Part shown: positions 17,557-26,060 of the stretch, one piece after another
Layout of the letters: each line of letters starts with the position of its first letter
Numbering within the stretch: position 1 is the first letter of the stretch
Assembly (NCBI RefSeq): GCF_028776105.2
Contig: NZ_CP145606.1
Coordinates: 1,612,001-1,676,000 of the forward strand
Source of the DNA: Neisseria leonii
Lineage (GTDB): Bacteria; Pseudomonadota; Gammaproteobacteria; Burkholderiales; Neisseriaceae
Length of the DNA stretch: 64,000 bases
Direction: 5' to 3'
Position numbers and translations under genes: made by a program
The notes under the pieces: generated by a model
What the model saw: only the letters and a program-made list of their open reading frames with translations
The model's database searches: none
What the model was told of the DNA's origin: nothing

Positions 17557-18372
17557 TCAGACGGCCTCAGACGGCGTTTTTTCAAACTCAGCAGCGATTT
17601 CTTCCGAACGGCGCACACAGGCGGCAACGCCTTGGACAATCGATCCGGCAATATTCCGCGCTTCAAAAACTTTAATGGCTTCGGCCGTGGTGCCGCCTTT
17701 TGATGTAACCTGCTGCTGCAACACGGCAAAATCTTCCGTCTGCGCTTCGGCCAAAGCCACCGCGCCTTTGAAAGTGGCCAAACTCAAACTGCGTGCGTCT
17801 TGGGCGGAAAATCCCTGTTCCCGGGCGGCAGCGGCCAGTGCGTCGAGCAGGTAAAACACATAGGCCGAGCCGCTGCCGCTGATGCCGGTAATGCGGTGCA
17901 TCCGGTTTTCATCGTCCAGCCAAATCGTCATGCCCGCAGGCCGCATCAGCATTTCGGCGGTATCGCGGTCGGTTTGGCCGATGTATTCCGGCGCAAACAG
18001 GCCGGAAACGCCCAAACCGATTTTCGACGGCGTATTGGGCATCACGCGGATAATGCGTGTATGGCCGTTCAGATAGCGCGACAAAGTGGCGGTGCTCAAA
18101 CCGGCTGCCACCGACAGCACCAGTGCGCCGCCGGTTTCCACGCCCGCACAGGCCGTCTGCATATCCTGCGGCTTGACCGCCAGCACCAATACATCATCTG
18201 ATGTTAGCACGGGCAGTTTTTCCGAAACGGCAACGCGGTATTGCTGCGCCAGTCTGCAGCGTTTTTCTTCCCCGCGGTCGGCAACGTGAACCGGCAGATC
18301 CGGCCGGGCGCGGCGCAGACCGGCGATGATGGCTTCGGCCATATTGCCGCCGCCCAGAAAATAGACCGTCAT
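17557..18372 (-). CDS. proC: Pyrroline-5-carboxylate reductase
   Basis: Last step of proline synthesis, NADPH-dependent reduction of pyrroline-5-carboxylate. 271 residues, normal. Rossmann start VYFLGGGNMAEAIIAGL. Core VRVMPNTP-type segment IRVMPNTPSKIGLGVSGL. The ProC signature GSGSAYVFYLLDALAAAA is followed by QVTSKGGTTAEAI. A run of nine A residues on the coding strand separates AAAGGA from the ATG and forms part of the start codon. The final codons are a DUS variant (PSEAV). It converges with dksA. Confidence 0.95.
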   Translation of the reverse strand: MTVYFLGGGNMAEAIIAGLRRARPDLPVHVADRGEEKRCRLAQQYRVAVSEKLPVLTSDDVLVLAVKPQDMQTACAGVETGGALVLSVAAGLSTATLSRYLNGHTRIIRVMPNTPSKIGLGVSGLFAPEYIGQTDRDTAEMLMRPAGMTIWLDDENRMHRITGISGSGSAYVFYLLDALAAAAREQGFSAQDARSLSLATFKGAVALAEAQTEDFAVLQQQVTSKGGTTAEAIKVFEARNIAGSIVQGVAACVRRSEEIAAEFEKTPSEAV

Positions 18373-18603
18373 TTTTTTTTCCTTTCTTGCGCAAGTTTGG
18401 ATCATGATTGAATAAAACATCGGAAAACGTTTTTCGGGTTGTGCAGATGATGGGATTAGCGGCGGACGGTTGGGCAGGTTGCGGATAAACGATGAAGCGC
18501 ACAGTCTGTTCCGTTGTTTGCGGTCTTTGTTTTTTCCCGATTCAGCGGATATTCACAGCATGGCGCTAACCGGCACAGCCCGTGATTTTAATATTCGGCG
18601 GGT

Positions 18604-19296
18604 TCAGACGGCCGGTGCAGGCCGGCCGCCGAATATCGCGCTGCCGATGCGCACATGGGTGGCCCCGCAGGCCACGGCTTCGGCCAAATCGGCCGACATA
18701 CCCATAGATAAAACGTCGGCGGGCAGTCCGGCCGTCTGAAAATCGGCCAGCAGCGTCTGCATATGCGAAAACTGCTGCAATAATGCTTCGTGTGTGCTGC
18801 CGGTTTTCGCCACGCACATCAGACCGCGCACTTCGATTTGCGGCAGTTTTTGTGCGGCCAAAGCCAGCGGCAGGGCTTCCTCGGGCGGCACGCCGTGTTT
18901 GGCCGTTTCGCCGCCGATATTGACTTCGATACACACATTCAGCGGCGGCAGATGCGGCGGCCGTTGCGCGCTCAAACGTTCGGCGGTTTTCAGACGGCTC
19001 AAAGTATGCAGCCAATGCGCTTTTTCGGCCACGAACCGGGTTTTATTCGACTGAACATCGCCGATGATGTGCCATACCATATCCGGCAAATCGGCCAGTT
19101 CTTCGGCTTTGGCCGCCCATTCCTGAATATAATTCTCGCCGAAATCGCGCTGGCCGGCGGCGTACAGCGTGCGGATGTCGGCGGCGGGGAAGGTTTTGCC
19201 CACGGCAATCAGTGTCGTGCCGCTGCGGCCGCAGGCGGTTTCGGCCGCGCGGATTTGCGCCAAAACGGTTTCGCGGTTGCGTACCAAATCGTTCAT
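18604..19296 (-). CDS. yggS: PLP homeostasis protein, YggS family
   Basis: Pyridoxal-phosphate-binding TIM-barrel protein that buffers PLP and affects amino-acid metabolism. 230 residues, the family length. The PLP lysine is in LIAVGKTFPA. Family stretches DFGENYIQEWAAK, WHIIGDVQSNKTR, NIGGETAKHG, LSMGMSADLAEAVACG and HVRIGSAIFG are all present. Divergent from the pilT-family gene, a pairing also common in other proteobacteria. The start at 19296 (MNDLVRNRE) matches the family; the longer upstream reading has no similarity. Confidence 0.95.
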   Translation of the reverse strand: MNDLVRNRETVLAQIRAAETACGRSGTTLIAVGKTFPAADIRTLYAAGQRDFGENYIQEWAAKAEELADLPDMVWHIIGDVQSNKTRFVAEKAHWLHTLSRLKTAERLSAQRPPHLPPLNVCIEVNIGGETAKHGVPPEEALPLALAAQKLPQIEVRGLMCVAKTGSTHEALLQQFSHMQTLLADFQTAGLPADVLSMGMSADLAEAVACGATHVRIGSAIFGGRPAPAV

Positions 19297-19384
19297 GTCT
19301 GCTCCTGTATCAGCAGTGCCATTGACGCAGGCCGCGCTTTGGCACAAACTGCTTTGAATTGTAACCGAAAAGCGGGGGTGCGGC

Positions 19385-20425
19385 ATGGCGGACTTGGTCG
19401 GTTTTCTATTGGAAGCGGCGCAAAAAGGTGCATCCGATGTCCATCTGGCGGCGGGCGAACCGGCCGTTTTGCGTATCGACGGCAGCCTGACGCGCACGGA
19501 ACAGGCGGCATGGACGGCAGAGCAGATCGAAAATGCCGTTTTGCCGCTGATGAACGAGGCACAGCGTACCGTCTGGCGCGATGGCGGCGAAGTCGATTTT
19601 GCGTTTGTGCTGCCCGACAACAAACGCTGCCGTGCCAATGTTTTTCAGACGGCCTCCGGTGCGGCCGCCGCGTTGCGCCTGATTGCGGACAATATTCCGA
19701 CATTGGCCGATTTGGGCGTACCGCCGGTGGTGCACAAGCTGGCTGAATTGCCGCGCGGTTTGGTGTTGGTCACCGGCCCCACCGGTTCGGGCAAGTCCAC
19801 CACGCTGGCAGCCATGATTGACGCGCTCAACCGCAGCCGGCCGCTGCATATTCTGACGATTGAAGACCCGATCGAATTTGTCCATACCAACCGTACGGCA
19901 TTAATCCGCCAGCGCGCGCTGCACGAGCACACCAAAAGTTTTGCTGCCGCGCTCAAATCCGCGCTGCGCGAAGATCCCGATGTGATTCTGGTGGGCGAAT
20001 TGCGTGACCGCGAAACCGTCCGGCTGGCTTTAACGGCAGCCGAAACCGGACATTTGGTGCTGGCCACGCTGCATACCACCGGCGCGGCGAAAACGATAGA
20101 CCGCATTATCGATGTGTTTGAAGCGGGCGAAAAAGACAGCGTACGCGCCATGCTGTCCGAAAGCCTGCGCGCCGTGGTGTCGCAGCTTTTGCTGCCCGCG
20201 CTCGGCGGCGGGCGCGTGGCGGCGCACGAAATTCTGATGGCGACACCGGCGGTGCGCCATTTAATCCGCGAGAACAAAACGGCGCAAATCGCCAATGCCA
20301 TTCAAACCGGACAGGCCGCCGGTATGCAGACTTTGGCACAGTCATTGCAGCAGCTGCTGCACAGCGGCCGTATCGATGCGCAAACCGCCGCCCGTTTCGG
20401 CGGCAGCGAAAGCGGCTTGATATAA
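19385..20425 (+). CDS. pilT: PilT-family type IV pilus retraction ATPase
   Basis: Hexameric secretion-type ATPase that powers pilus retraction, giving twitching motility and DNA uptake. 346 residues. N-terminal PAS-like domain from KGASDVHLAAGEPAVLRIDG. Walker A GPTGSGKST at 131-139. Asp box DALNRSRPLHILTIEDPIEF. Walker B REDPDVILVGELRD. His box ETGHLVLATLHTTGAAKT. The divergence I see from meningococcal PilT over the N-terminal 110 residues leaves open whether this is PilT itself or the PilT2 paralogue, so the symbol is provisional. Head-to-head with yggS, which is the usual pilT context. Confidence 0.85.
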   Translation: MADLVGFLLEAAQKGASDVHLAAGEPAVLRIDGSLTRTEQAAWTAEQIENAVLPLMNEAQRTVWRDGGEVDFAFVLPDNKRCRANVFQTASGAAAALRLIADNIPTLADLGVPPVVHKLAELPRGLVLVTGPTGSGKSTTLAAMIDALNRSRPLHILTIEDPIEFVHTNRTALIRQRALHEHTKSFAAALKSALREDPDVILVGELRDRETVRLALTAAETGHLVLATLHTTGAAKTIDRIIDVFEAGEKDSVRAMLSESLRAVVSQLLLPALGGGRVAAHEILMATPAVRHLIRENKTAQIANAIQTGQAAGMQTLAQSLQQLLHSGRIDAQTAARFGGSESGLI

Positions 20426-20507
20426 TGGTGCCGCTAACGGCGGCTGCCTGCTTGCTGCCGGATACCTTTAATCCGATCTGCCGGTGCAACCGGCATAAAC
20501 CGCCGTT

Positions 20508-20542
20508 TTCAGACGGCCCGAAATATATAGAGGCCGTCTGAA
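20508..20542 (+). terminator. Inverted DUS terminator between pilT and pdxA
   Basis: TTCAGACGGCCC at 20508-20519 and AGGCCGTCTGAA at 20531-20542 around an AT-rich loop. The orientation is reversed compared with most DUS terminators here. Confidence 0.7.
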
Positions 20543-20567
20543 AACGCGTGAATCAGAGAAAAAAATC

Positions 20568-21563
20568 ATGTCTTTTCCCCTTTTGGCCGTCAGCAGCGGC
20601 GAACCGGCCGGTATCGGCCCCGATATTTGTCTGGATCTGCCCCAAGCCGGACTGAATGCTCATTGCGTGGTATTCGGCGATAAAAACCTGTTGACCGAAC
20701 GGGCGCGGCTGTTGGGCAAAGCGGTACGGCTGCGCGACTATTGCGCCGGTATGCCGTCTGAACCGGGCGTGCTGGATGTCTGCCATATCCCGTTGCGCGC
20801 ACCGGTGCGAGCAGGCGTATTGAATACGGCCAACGCCGCTTATGTGCTGGACATTCTCGATGCGGTTTATCGGGGTGTGGCAGACGGCCGTTTTGCCGCG
20901 ATGCTGACCGCGCCGCTGCACAAGGGCGTGATTAACGATGCGGGCGGTGCATTTTTCAGCGGCCACACCGAATATCTGGCGGAAAAAAGCGGTACGCGGC
21001 AAGTGGTGATGATGCTGGCAGGCGGCGGATTGCGCGTGGCATTGGCGACAACACACCTGCCGCTGCACGCCGTTCCCGGAGCCATCGACAAACCGCTGCT
21101 GTTATCGGTATTGCGCATATTGGACGGGGACTTGCGCCGCAAATTCGGCATTGCCGCGCCGAAGATTTTGGTGGCAGGATTGAACCCGCACGCGGGAGAA
21201 GGCGGCCATTTGGGGCGCGAAGAAATCGACATCATCACGCCCGCCCTGTCGGCCGCCCGCGCCGAAGGTTTGGACGTACACGGCCCGTTTCCTGCCGATA
21301 CGCTGTTTCAGCCCTTTATGCTGAAAGATGCCGATGCCGTATTGGCGATGTATCACGACCAAGGCCTGCCGGTATTGAAATTCGCCTCGTTCGGTCAGGG
21401 CGTCAATATCACACTGGGACTGCCGTTTATCCGCACTTCGGTCGATCACGGCACCGCGCTCGATTTGGCCGGCAGCGGCCGTGCCGATTCGGGCAGTCTG
21501 ATGGCGGCGGCGCGGCTGGCCGCCGAAATGGCCGCTTGCACAAACGGCGGCAGACGGGCATAG
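20568..21563 (+). CDS. pdxA: 4-hydroxythreonine-4-phosphate dehydrogenase
   Basis: NAD-dependent oxidation of 4-phosphohydroxy-L-threonine in de novo pyridoxal phosphate synthesis. 331 residues, normal. Family stretches are AVSSGEPAGIGPDICLDL at the N-terminus, MLTAPLHKGVINDAG, GHTEYLAEK, the metal-site region AGLNPHAGEGGHLG, and MYHDQGLPVLKFASFG with GLPFIRTSVDHGTALDLAG. PLP metabolism links it to yggS two genes away. A small gene follows 34 bases downstream on the same strand. Confidence 0.96.
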   Translation: MSFPLLAVSSGEPAGIGPDICLDLPQAGLNAHCVVFGDKNLLTERARLLGKAVRLRDYCAGMPSEPGVLDVCHIPLRAPVRAGVLNTANAAYVLDILDAVYRGVADGRFAAMLTAPLHKGVINDAGGAFFSGHTEYLAEKSGTRQVVMMLAGGGLRVALATTHLPLHAVPGAIDKPLLLSVLRILDGDLRRKFGIAAPKILVAGLNPHAGEGGHLGREEIDIITPALSAARAEGLDVHGPFPADTLFQPFMLKDADAVLAMYHDQGLPVLKFASFGQGVNITLGLPFIRTSVDHGTALDLAGSGRADSGSLMAAARLAAEMAACTNGGRRA

Positions 21564-21597
21564 TGGCCGTTCCTGCCATTTTTGACGGAGTACAGTG

Positions 21598-21831
21598 ATG
21601 AACAGTATCGATCTGAGCAAAATCCGGCCGCAGCCGTATGAAAGTTTTGAAGAGGCCGAAGCACGCCGCGAAGCCGAGTTGGACGAGGTGTATGCACCGC
21701 TGACCGATGCGCAGCGCGAGACCGTGCGCGGGCAGAGCGGCATCAATCCGGTCAGCCAGACTGTGAGCGATCTGGTGGAAGACGTTGCACACCCGAACAG
21801 CCATACCGGAGATACGGACAAACAACCGTAA
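21598..21831 (+). CDS. Small acidic hypothetical protein
   Basis: 77 residues, starting MNSIDLSKIRPQPYESFEEA, rich in Glu and Asp, with no signal peptide, membrane segment or cysteine. It is probably cytosolic and largely helical or disordered. It follows pdxA closely and may be co-transcribed, then ends at a DUS hairpin. A GTG lies just before the ATG; the ATG at 21598 is chosen. I do not recognise a family. Confidence 0.6.
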   Translation: MNSIDLSKIRPQPYESFEEAEARREAELDEVYAPLTDAQRETVRGQSGINPVSQTVSDLVEDVAHPNSHTGDTDKQP

Positions 21832-21838
21832 AGCCGGG

Positions 21839-21915
21839 CACAGGCCGTCTGAAAACGCCGCAGGCCTCTTTCGATGCTGCAAATCACGCGGTTTCCGTTT
21901 TTCAGACGGCCTGTG
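21839..21915 (+). terminator. Long inverted DUS hairpin
   Basis: CACAGGCCGTCTGAAAACG and its near complement CGTTTTTCAGACGGCCTGTG enclose about 40 bases. Separates pdxA and its follower from the mla operon. Confidence 0.7.
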
Positions 21916-22090
21916 CGGCCGCAGGCCGGTGAAGCCTGATCCGGTGTTGCATTTTACTACACGGTGAAATAAAAGAATTTCAATAATTTACATACAATAA
22001 TGTATCTTTCATCTCCACGGCGACTGCCGACAATTGTATTTAAATATCCAAGTGATTAAAATACAAGGCTTTCAGAAACCGACCCGCCGC

Positions 22091-22918
22091 ATGAGCACAC
22101 CGTTTATCGAAATGAAGAATGTCGCCTTTTCCTATGGCGGCCGCCCGATTTTGCACGACATCAATTTTCAGATCGGGCAGGGCAACTTCGCGGCTGTGAT
22201 GGGCGGTTCGGGCAGCGGTAAAACCACATTGATGCGGCTGATTACCGGCCAAATCCGCCCGCAGAGCGGCCGGGTGCTGATCGAGGGGCGCGATTTGGCC
22301 GCATTTTCCGCCGCACAGCTTTACGAGCACCGCCGCCGTATGGGCGTGCTGTTCCAGCACGGCGCGCTGTTTACCGATTTGTCGGTATTCGACAATATTG
22401 CCTTTCCCATGCGCGAGCTGACCGGCCTGCCCGAAGCTGTGATTCGTGATTTGGTGCTGCTGAAATTGAATGCGGTCGGCTTGCGCGGTACGGAAAACCT
22501 GATGCCGTCTGAATTGTCCGGCGGTATGGCACGCCGTGTCGCACTGGCACGGACCATCGCGCTGGATCCCGAAATCATGCTGTACGACGAACCGTTTACC
22601 GGTCTGGATCCCATCTCTCTCGGCGTGATTGCCCATCTGATCAGCCGCGTAAACCGTGCACTGCGCTCGACCAGCGTGATGGTCACGCACGATATTGAGC
22701 GTTCTCTGGCGATTGTCGATCAAGTGATTTTTTTGGCCGAAGGCCGCATTGTGTTCAGCGGCAGCCCGGCGCAGATGCGTGCGATCGATTCGCCGTGGGT
22801 CAAACAGTTTGTCGGCGGCTCGGCCGAAGGACCGGTGGCCTACCGTTATCCGGCAGGCGGCAGTTTGCGGCAGGATTTGCTCGGTACGGCGGACAGCAGT
22901 GCGGAACAGGCGGATTGA
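22091..22918 (+). CDS. mlaF: Mla phospholipid transport ATPase
   Basis: ATPase of the MlaFEDB inner-membrane complex that moves phospholipids between the membranes and keeps outer-leaflet asymmetry. 275 residues. Walker A GGSGSGKTT at 38-46, ABC signature ELSGGMARRVALAR, Walker B IMLYDEPFTGLDP, switch His in VMVTHDIE. The frame runs back to 22034, but MSTPFIEMKNV at 22091 is the family start. First gene of a six-gene operon mlaFEDCBA, all with short gaps or overlaps. Confidence 0.95.
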   Translation: MSTPFIEMKNVAFSYGGRPILHDINFQIGQGNFAAVMGGSGSGKTTLMRLITGQIRPQSGRVLIEGRDLAAFSAAQLYEHRRRMGVLFQHGALFTDLSVFDNIAFPMRELTGLPEAVIRDLVLLKLNAVGLRGTENLMPSELSGGMARRVALARTIALDPEIMLYDEPFTGLDPISLGVIAHLISRVNRALRSTSVMVTHDIERSLAIVDQVIFLAEGRIVFSGSPAQMRAIDSPWVKQFVGGSAEGPVAYRYPAGGSLRQDLLGTADSSAEQAD

Positions 22919-22921
22919 GTG

Positions 22922-23698
22922 ATGGAAATGATTCGGAGCGTGGGCGCGAAAACTTTGGGCTTCTTGCAGCAGCTGGGAAGCACCTGCCTGTTTTTAATGA
23001 ATATTCTGGCACATTCGGGCAGTGCGTTTCTGCGGCCGCGCCTGACGGTGCGCCAAGTGTATTTTGCCGGTGTACTGTCGGTATTGATTATTGCCGTTTC
23101 CGGCCTGTTTGTCGGTATGGTGCTGGGTTTGCAGGGCTATACCCAATTGGCGAAATTCAAATCGGCCGACATTCTGGGCTATATGGTGGCCGCCGGCCTG
23201 CTGCGCGAACTGGGGCCCGTACTGGCTGCGATACTGTTTGCCAGCAGCGCGGGCGGCGCGATGACCAGCGAAATCGGCCTGATGAAAACCACCGAGCAGC
23301 TGGAAGCCATGAATGTGATGGCGGTCAATCCCGTTGCCCGCGTGGTGGCTCCGCGCTTTTGGGCGGGTGTGGTTTCGATGCCGCTGCTGACGGCGGTTTT
23401 CAATGTAACCGGCATTTACGGCGCATATCTGGTGGGTGTTCAGTGGCTGGGTTTGGACGGCGGCATTTTCTGGTCGCAGATGCAGAACAATATTTCCTTC
23501 GGCTACGATGTACTCAACAGCCTGATTAAATCGGCCTGTTTCGGCGTGGCCGTTACCCTGATTGCCGTTCATCAGGGCTTTCACGCCGTGCCGACTTCCG
23601 AAGGTATTTTGCGTGCCAGTACACGTACAGTGGTGTCTTCCGCCTTGGCGGTGCTGGCGGTCGATTTTATTTTAACTGCCTTTATGTTTACCGGATAA
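22922..23698 (+). CDS. mlaE: Mla permease
   Basis: Inner-membrane permease of the Mla transporter. 258 residues with an N-terminal amphipathic region and five to six hydrophobic segments. The MlaE hallmark ELGPVLAAILFASSAGGAMTSEIG is split over the conserved coupling region, with ARVVAPRFWAGVVSMPLL downstream. The ATG at 22922 is three bases after the mlaF stop; a GTG directly before it is less likely. Works with MlaF, MlaD and MlaB from this operon. Confidence 0.95.
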   Translation: MEMIRSVGAKTLGFLQQLGSTCLFLMNILAHSGSAFLRPRLTVRQVYFAGVLSVLIIAVSGLFVGMVLGLQGYTQLAKFKSADILGYMVAAGLLRELGPVLAAILFASSAGGAMTSEIGLMKTTEQLEAMNVMAVNPVARVVAPRFWAGVVSMPLLTAVFNVTGIYGAYLVGVQWLGLDGGIFWSQMQNNISFGYDVLNSLIKSACFGVAVTLIAVHQGFHAVPTSEGILRASTRTVVSSALAVLAVDFILTAFMFTG

Positions 23699-23703
23699 TC
23701 CTC

Positions 23704-24222
23704 ATGAAACGAAGCAATTTAGAACTTCTGGTCGGTCTGTTTGTCATGGTCGGGATTGCTGCGCTGGGCTTTTTGTCTTTCCGTGTGGCCGGCGGCAGTT
23801 TGGCGGGCAGCGGGAAATTTTATACGGTTTACGCCGATTTTTCCGACATCGGCGGCTTAAAGCCGAAAGCGCCGGTCAAAGCCGCCGGCGTATTGGTCGG
23901 CCGGGTAAGTGCCATTCGGCTTGACCCGCAGAGTTATCAGGCCAAAGTGGCCATCGAGCTGGATCCGCAATACCGTTTCAGTGCCGATACGAGCGCCCAG
24001 ATTCTTACCTCCGGTCTGCTGGGCGAACAATACATCGGTTTGCAGCAGGGCGGCGATACCGAAAACTTGGCGGCAGGCGACACCATTACGCTGACCAGCT
24101 CCGCTTTAGTACTGGAAAACCTGATCGGCCGGGTGATGACCGCATTTACCGAAAACAGTGCCAAAGCACAGGCTTCCGGTAACGGTACCACCGGAGAACC
24201 GGAAGCCGACACCAACCCATGA
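23704..24222 (+). CDS. mlaD: Mla MCE-domain substrate-binding protein
   Basis: Membrane-anchored MCE protein that forms the hexameric lipid channel on MlaE in the periplasm. 172 residues. One N-terminal transmembrane helix (LLVGLFVMVGIAALGFLSF), then a single MCE domain (about 35-115, FYTVYADFSDIGGLKPKAPV to GLLGEQYIGLQQGG). A helical and low-complexity tail follows. Sits 5 bases after mlaE. Confidence 0.95.
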   Translation: MKRSNLELLVGLFVMVGIAALGFLSFRVAGGSLAGSGKFYTVYADFSDIGGLKPKAPVKAAGVLVGRVSAIRLDPQSYQAKVAIELDPQYRFSADTSAQILTSGLLGEQYIGLQQGGDTENLAAGDTITLTSSALVLENLIGRVMTAFTENSAKAQASGNGTTGEPEADTNP

Positions 24223-24295
24223 CACAGCAGGCCGTCTGAAAAAGGCCGCGAACAGTGCCGCATCCGGCGGCCGTCAAGCAAGAAAGGACAAGCAT

Positions 24296-24889
24296 ATGAA
24301 AACCCGAATTTTAACTGCCTTGGGCATAGGCGTGATGAGCATCGGTCTGGCTGTGGCTTCGCCGCAGCAGGCCGTCAGCCAAGTCCGCGAAAACGCATCG
24401 CAGGTTTTGAGCATTCTCAATAAGGCCAACGGCAGCAACGATGCGGCTGTGCGCAAACAGGCCGAAGATTACGCCATGCCGTATTTCGACTTCCAGCGCA
24501 TGACTGCTCTGGCCGTCGGCAATCCGTGGCGCAATGCCAGCGCGGTGCAAAAACAGGCACTGACCAACGAATTCCGCACCCTGCTGATCCGTACCTATTC
24601 CGGCACCATGCTGAAATTCAAAAATTCCAAAGTTACTGTGCGCGACAACCCTGTGGTTAACCGCGGCGGCAAGGAAGTCATTGTACGTGCGGAAGTCAGC
24701 CAAGGCGGCAAGCCGGTCAATATGGATTTCACCGCATATCAGAGCGGCAGCCGCTACCGCGTGTATAACGTGGCGGTTGAAGGTGCCAGCCTGGTCACGG
24801 TTTACCGCAACCAATTCGGCCAAACCATTCAGCAAAAAGGCATCGACGGCCTGATTGCCGAACTGAAATCGAAAAACGGCAGCCGCTGA
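24296..24889 (+). CDS. mlaC: Mla periplasmic lipid shuttle
   Basis: Soluble periplasmic carrier that passes phospholipid between MlaA at the outer membrane and MlaFEDB at the inner membrane. 197 residues. The signal peptide MKTRILTALGIGVMSIGLA ends near AVA. The mature domain has YFDFQRMTALAVG, FRTLLIRTYSGTM and YRVYNVAVEGASLVTVYRNQ, all typical of MlaC. A DUS lies in the 70-base gap after mlaD. Its stop overlaps the mlaB start by one base. Confidence 0.94.
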   Translation: MKTRILTALGIGVMSIGLAVASPQQAVSQVRENASQVLSILNKANGSNDAAVRKQAEDYAMPYFDFQRMTALAVGNPWRNASAVQKQALTNEFRTLLIRTYSGTMLKFKNSKVTVRDNPVVNRGGKEVIVRAEVSQGGKPVNMDFTAYQSGSRYRVYNVAVEGASLVTVYRNQFGQTIQQKGIDGLIAELKSKNGSR

Positions 24890-25164
24890 TGCAGATCCGT
24901 TGGGATAACGGCGTGCTTTGGGTCGGCGGAGAGGTAACGGTCAAAACCCTGACTCCCGCCGCCTGCCGCGCGTTCGAAGAGGCCTGCCGCAGAAACCCCG
25001 CCGTCATCGACTGGTCGGCGGTCGGCCGGGTCGATTCGGCCTGCGTATCGCTGCTGCTGACTGCCCTGCGCACGACAACTGTGCGGCCGCAGTGGCGCGC
25101 CCTGCCTGCCGCATTGGAAGATTTGGCCGGACTTTACGAAATCCGGCATTGGATACTGTCATGA
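24889..25164 (+). CDS. mlaB: Mla STAS-domain protein
   Basis: Small cytoplasmic STAS-domain protein that binds and stabilises MlaF. 91 residues. The STAS pattern is WSAVGRVDSACVSLLLTAL, with the loop serine/cysteine at the usual position. It overlaps mlaC by one base and mlaA by four (ATGA), so translation is coupled across all three. Confidence 0.9.
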   Translation: MQIRWDNGVLWVGGEVTVKTLTPAACRAFEEACRRNPAVIDWSAVGRVDSACVSLLLTALRTTTVRPQWRALPAALEDLAGLYEIRHWILS

Positions 25165-26030
25165 AACCATCTGTCCGCATACTCGCCTGTACACTGGCTC
25201 TGGCCGCCGCCACTGTTTCCGCGCAAGAGCATTCTGCGCCGCCTGCTTCCATTGCCGTCCCGCAGGCCGTTTCCGGCAACGACCCTTACGAGCCGTATAA
25301 CCGCGTCATGTTTCAAGTGAACGATACGGCCGACCGCTACGTTCTTTCGCCGCTGGCGCGCGGTTACCGCAAAGTAACGCCGCGTCCCGTGCGCATGAGC
25401 GTCAGCAACTTCTTCAACAACCTGCGCGATGCCGTGAGCTTTGGCAGTAATGTGCTGCGTTTGGACATTAAACGCGCCAGCGAAGATTTTATGCGGGTGG
25501 CCGTCAATACCACTTTCGGCTTGGGCGGACTCATCAACATCGCCGATGCCGGCGGTATGCCCGACAACAAAAACAGCCTGGGCGATACATTCGCTTCATG
25601 GGGTTGGCAGAACAGCCATTATTTCGTTTATCCGCTGACCGGTCCCTCAACCGTACGCGACAGCGTAGGTTCCACCCTGCTGTTGGCCTATCCGCCGCAA
25701 AGTGCTGTTTTTAAAACCACATCGGGGCGTGTGGCGGCTGCGGCGGCCAATGCCGTCAGCACCCGCGAAAACCTGTTGGATCTGACCGACAGTCTGGACG
25801 AGGCCGCGCTCGACAAATATGCCTATACCCGAGATATGTACCTGCGCCTGCGCGCGCAGCAGCTCGGCCAGGCAGTGCCGGCCGGTGCGGATGAAGAAAT
25901 CGATATTGATGATTTGGTCGGCGGCGACGGTGCAGATATGGCGGATGAGGCGGCAAGGCCGTCTGAATCTGCTGCGTCTGCGGCGGCAGATGGTTTGACT
26001 GCCGAATCGTCGGTCAGGCCGTCTGAATGA
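25161..26030 (+). CDS. mlaA: Outer-membrane phospholipid-extracting protein MlaA (VacJ)
   Basis: Removes misplaced phospholipids from the outer leaflet of the outer membrane and hands them to MlaC. 289 residues. The family core runs from DPYEPYNRVMFQVNDTADRY through NFFNNLRDAVSFGSNVLRL to the LGDTFASWG region. The N-terminus has an ordinary signal peptide (cleavage likely after VSA, residue 21), not a convincing lipobox. The tail after about residue 240 is acidic and low-complexity and contains two DUS copies read as RPSE, one ending in the stop codon. In E. coli mlaA is unlinked to mlaFEDCB; here it closes the operon, as in other Neisseria. Confidence 0.93.
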   Translation: MKPSVRILACTLALAAATVSAQEHSAPPASIAVPQAVSGNDPYEPYNRVMFQVNDTADRYVLSPLARGYRKVTPRPVRMSVSNFFNNLRDAVSFGSNVLRLDIKRASEDFMRVAVNTTFGLGGLINIADAGGMPDNKNSLGDTFASWGWQNSHYFVYPLTGPSTVRDSVGSTLLLAYPPQSAVFKTTSGRVAAAAANAVSTRENLLDLTDSLDEAALDKYAYTRDMYLRLRAQQLGQAVPAGADEEIDIDDLVGGDGADMADEAARPSESAASAAADGLTAESSVRPSE

Positions 26031-26060
26031 TTTGCGGGCGGACTGGCCTGATGACGCCCA

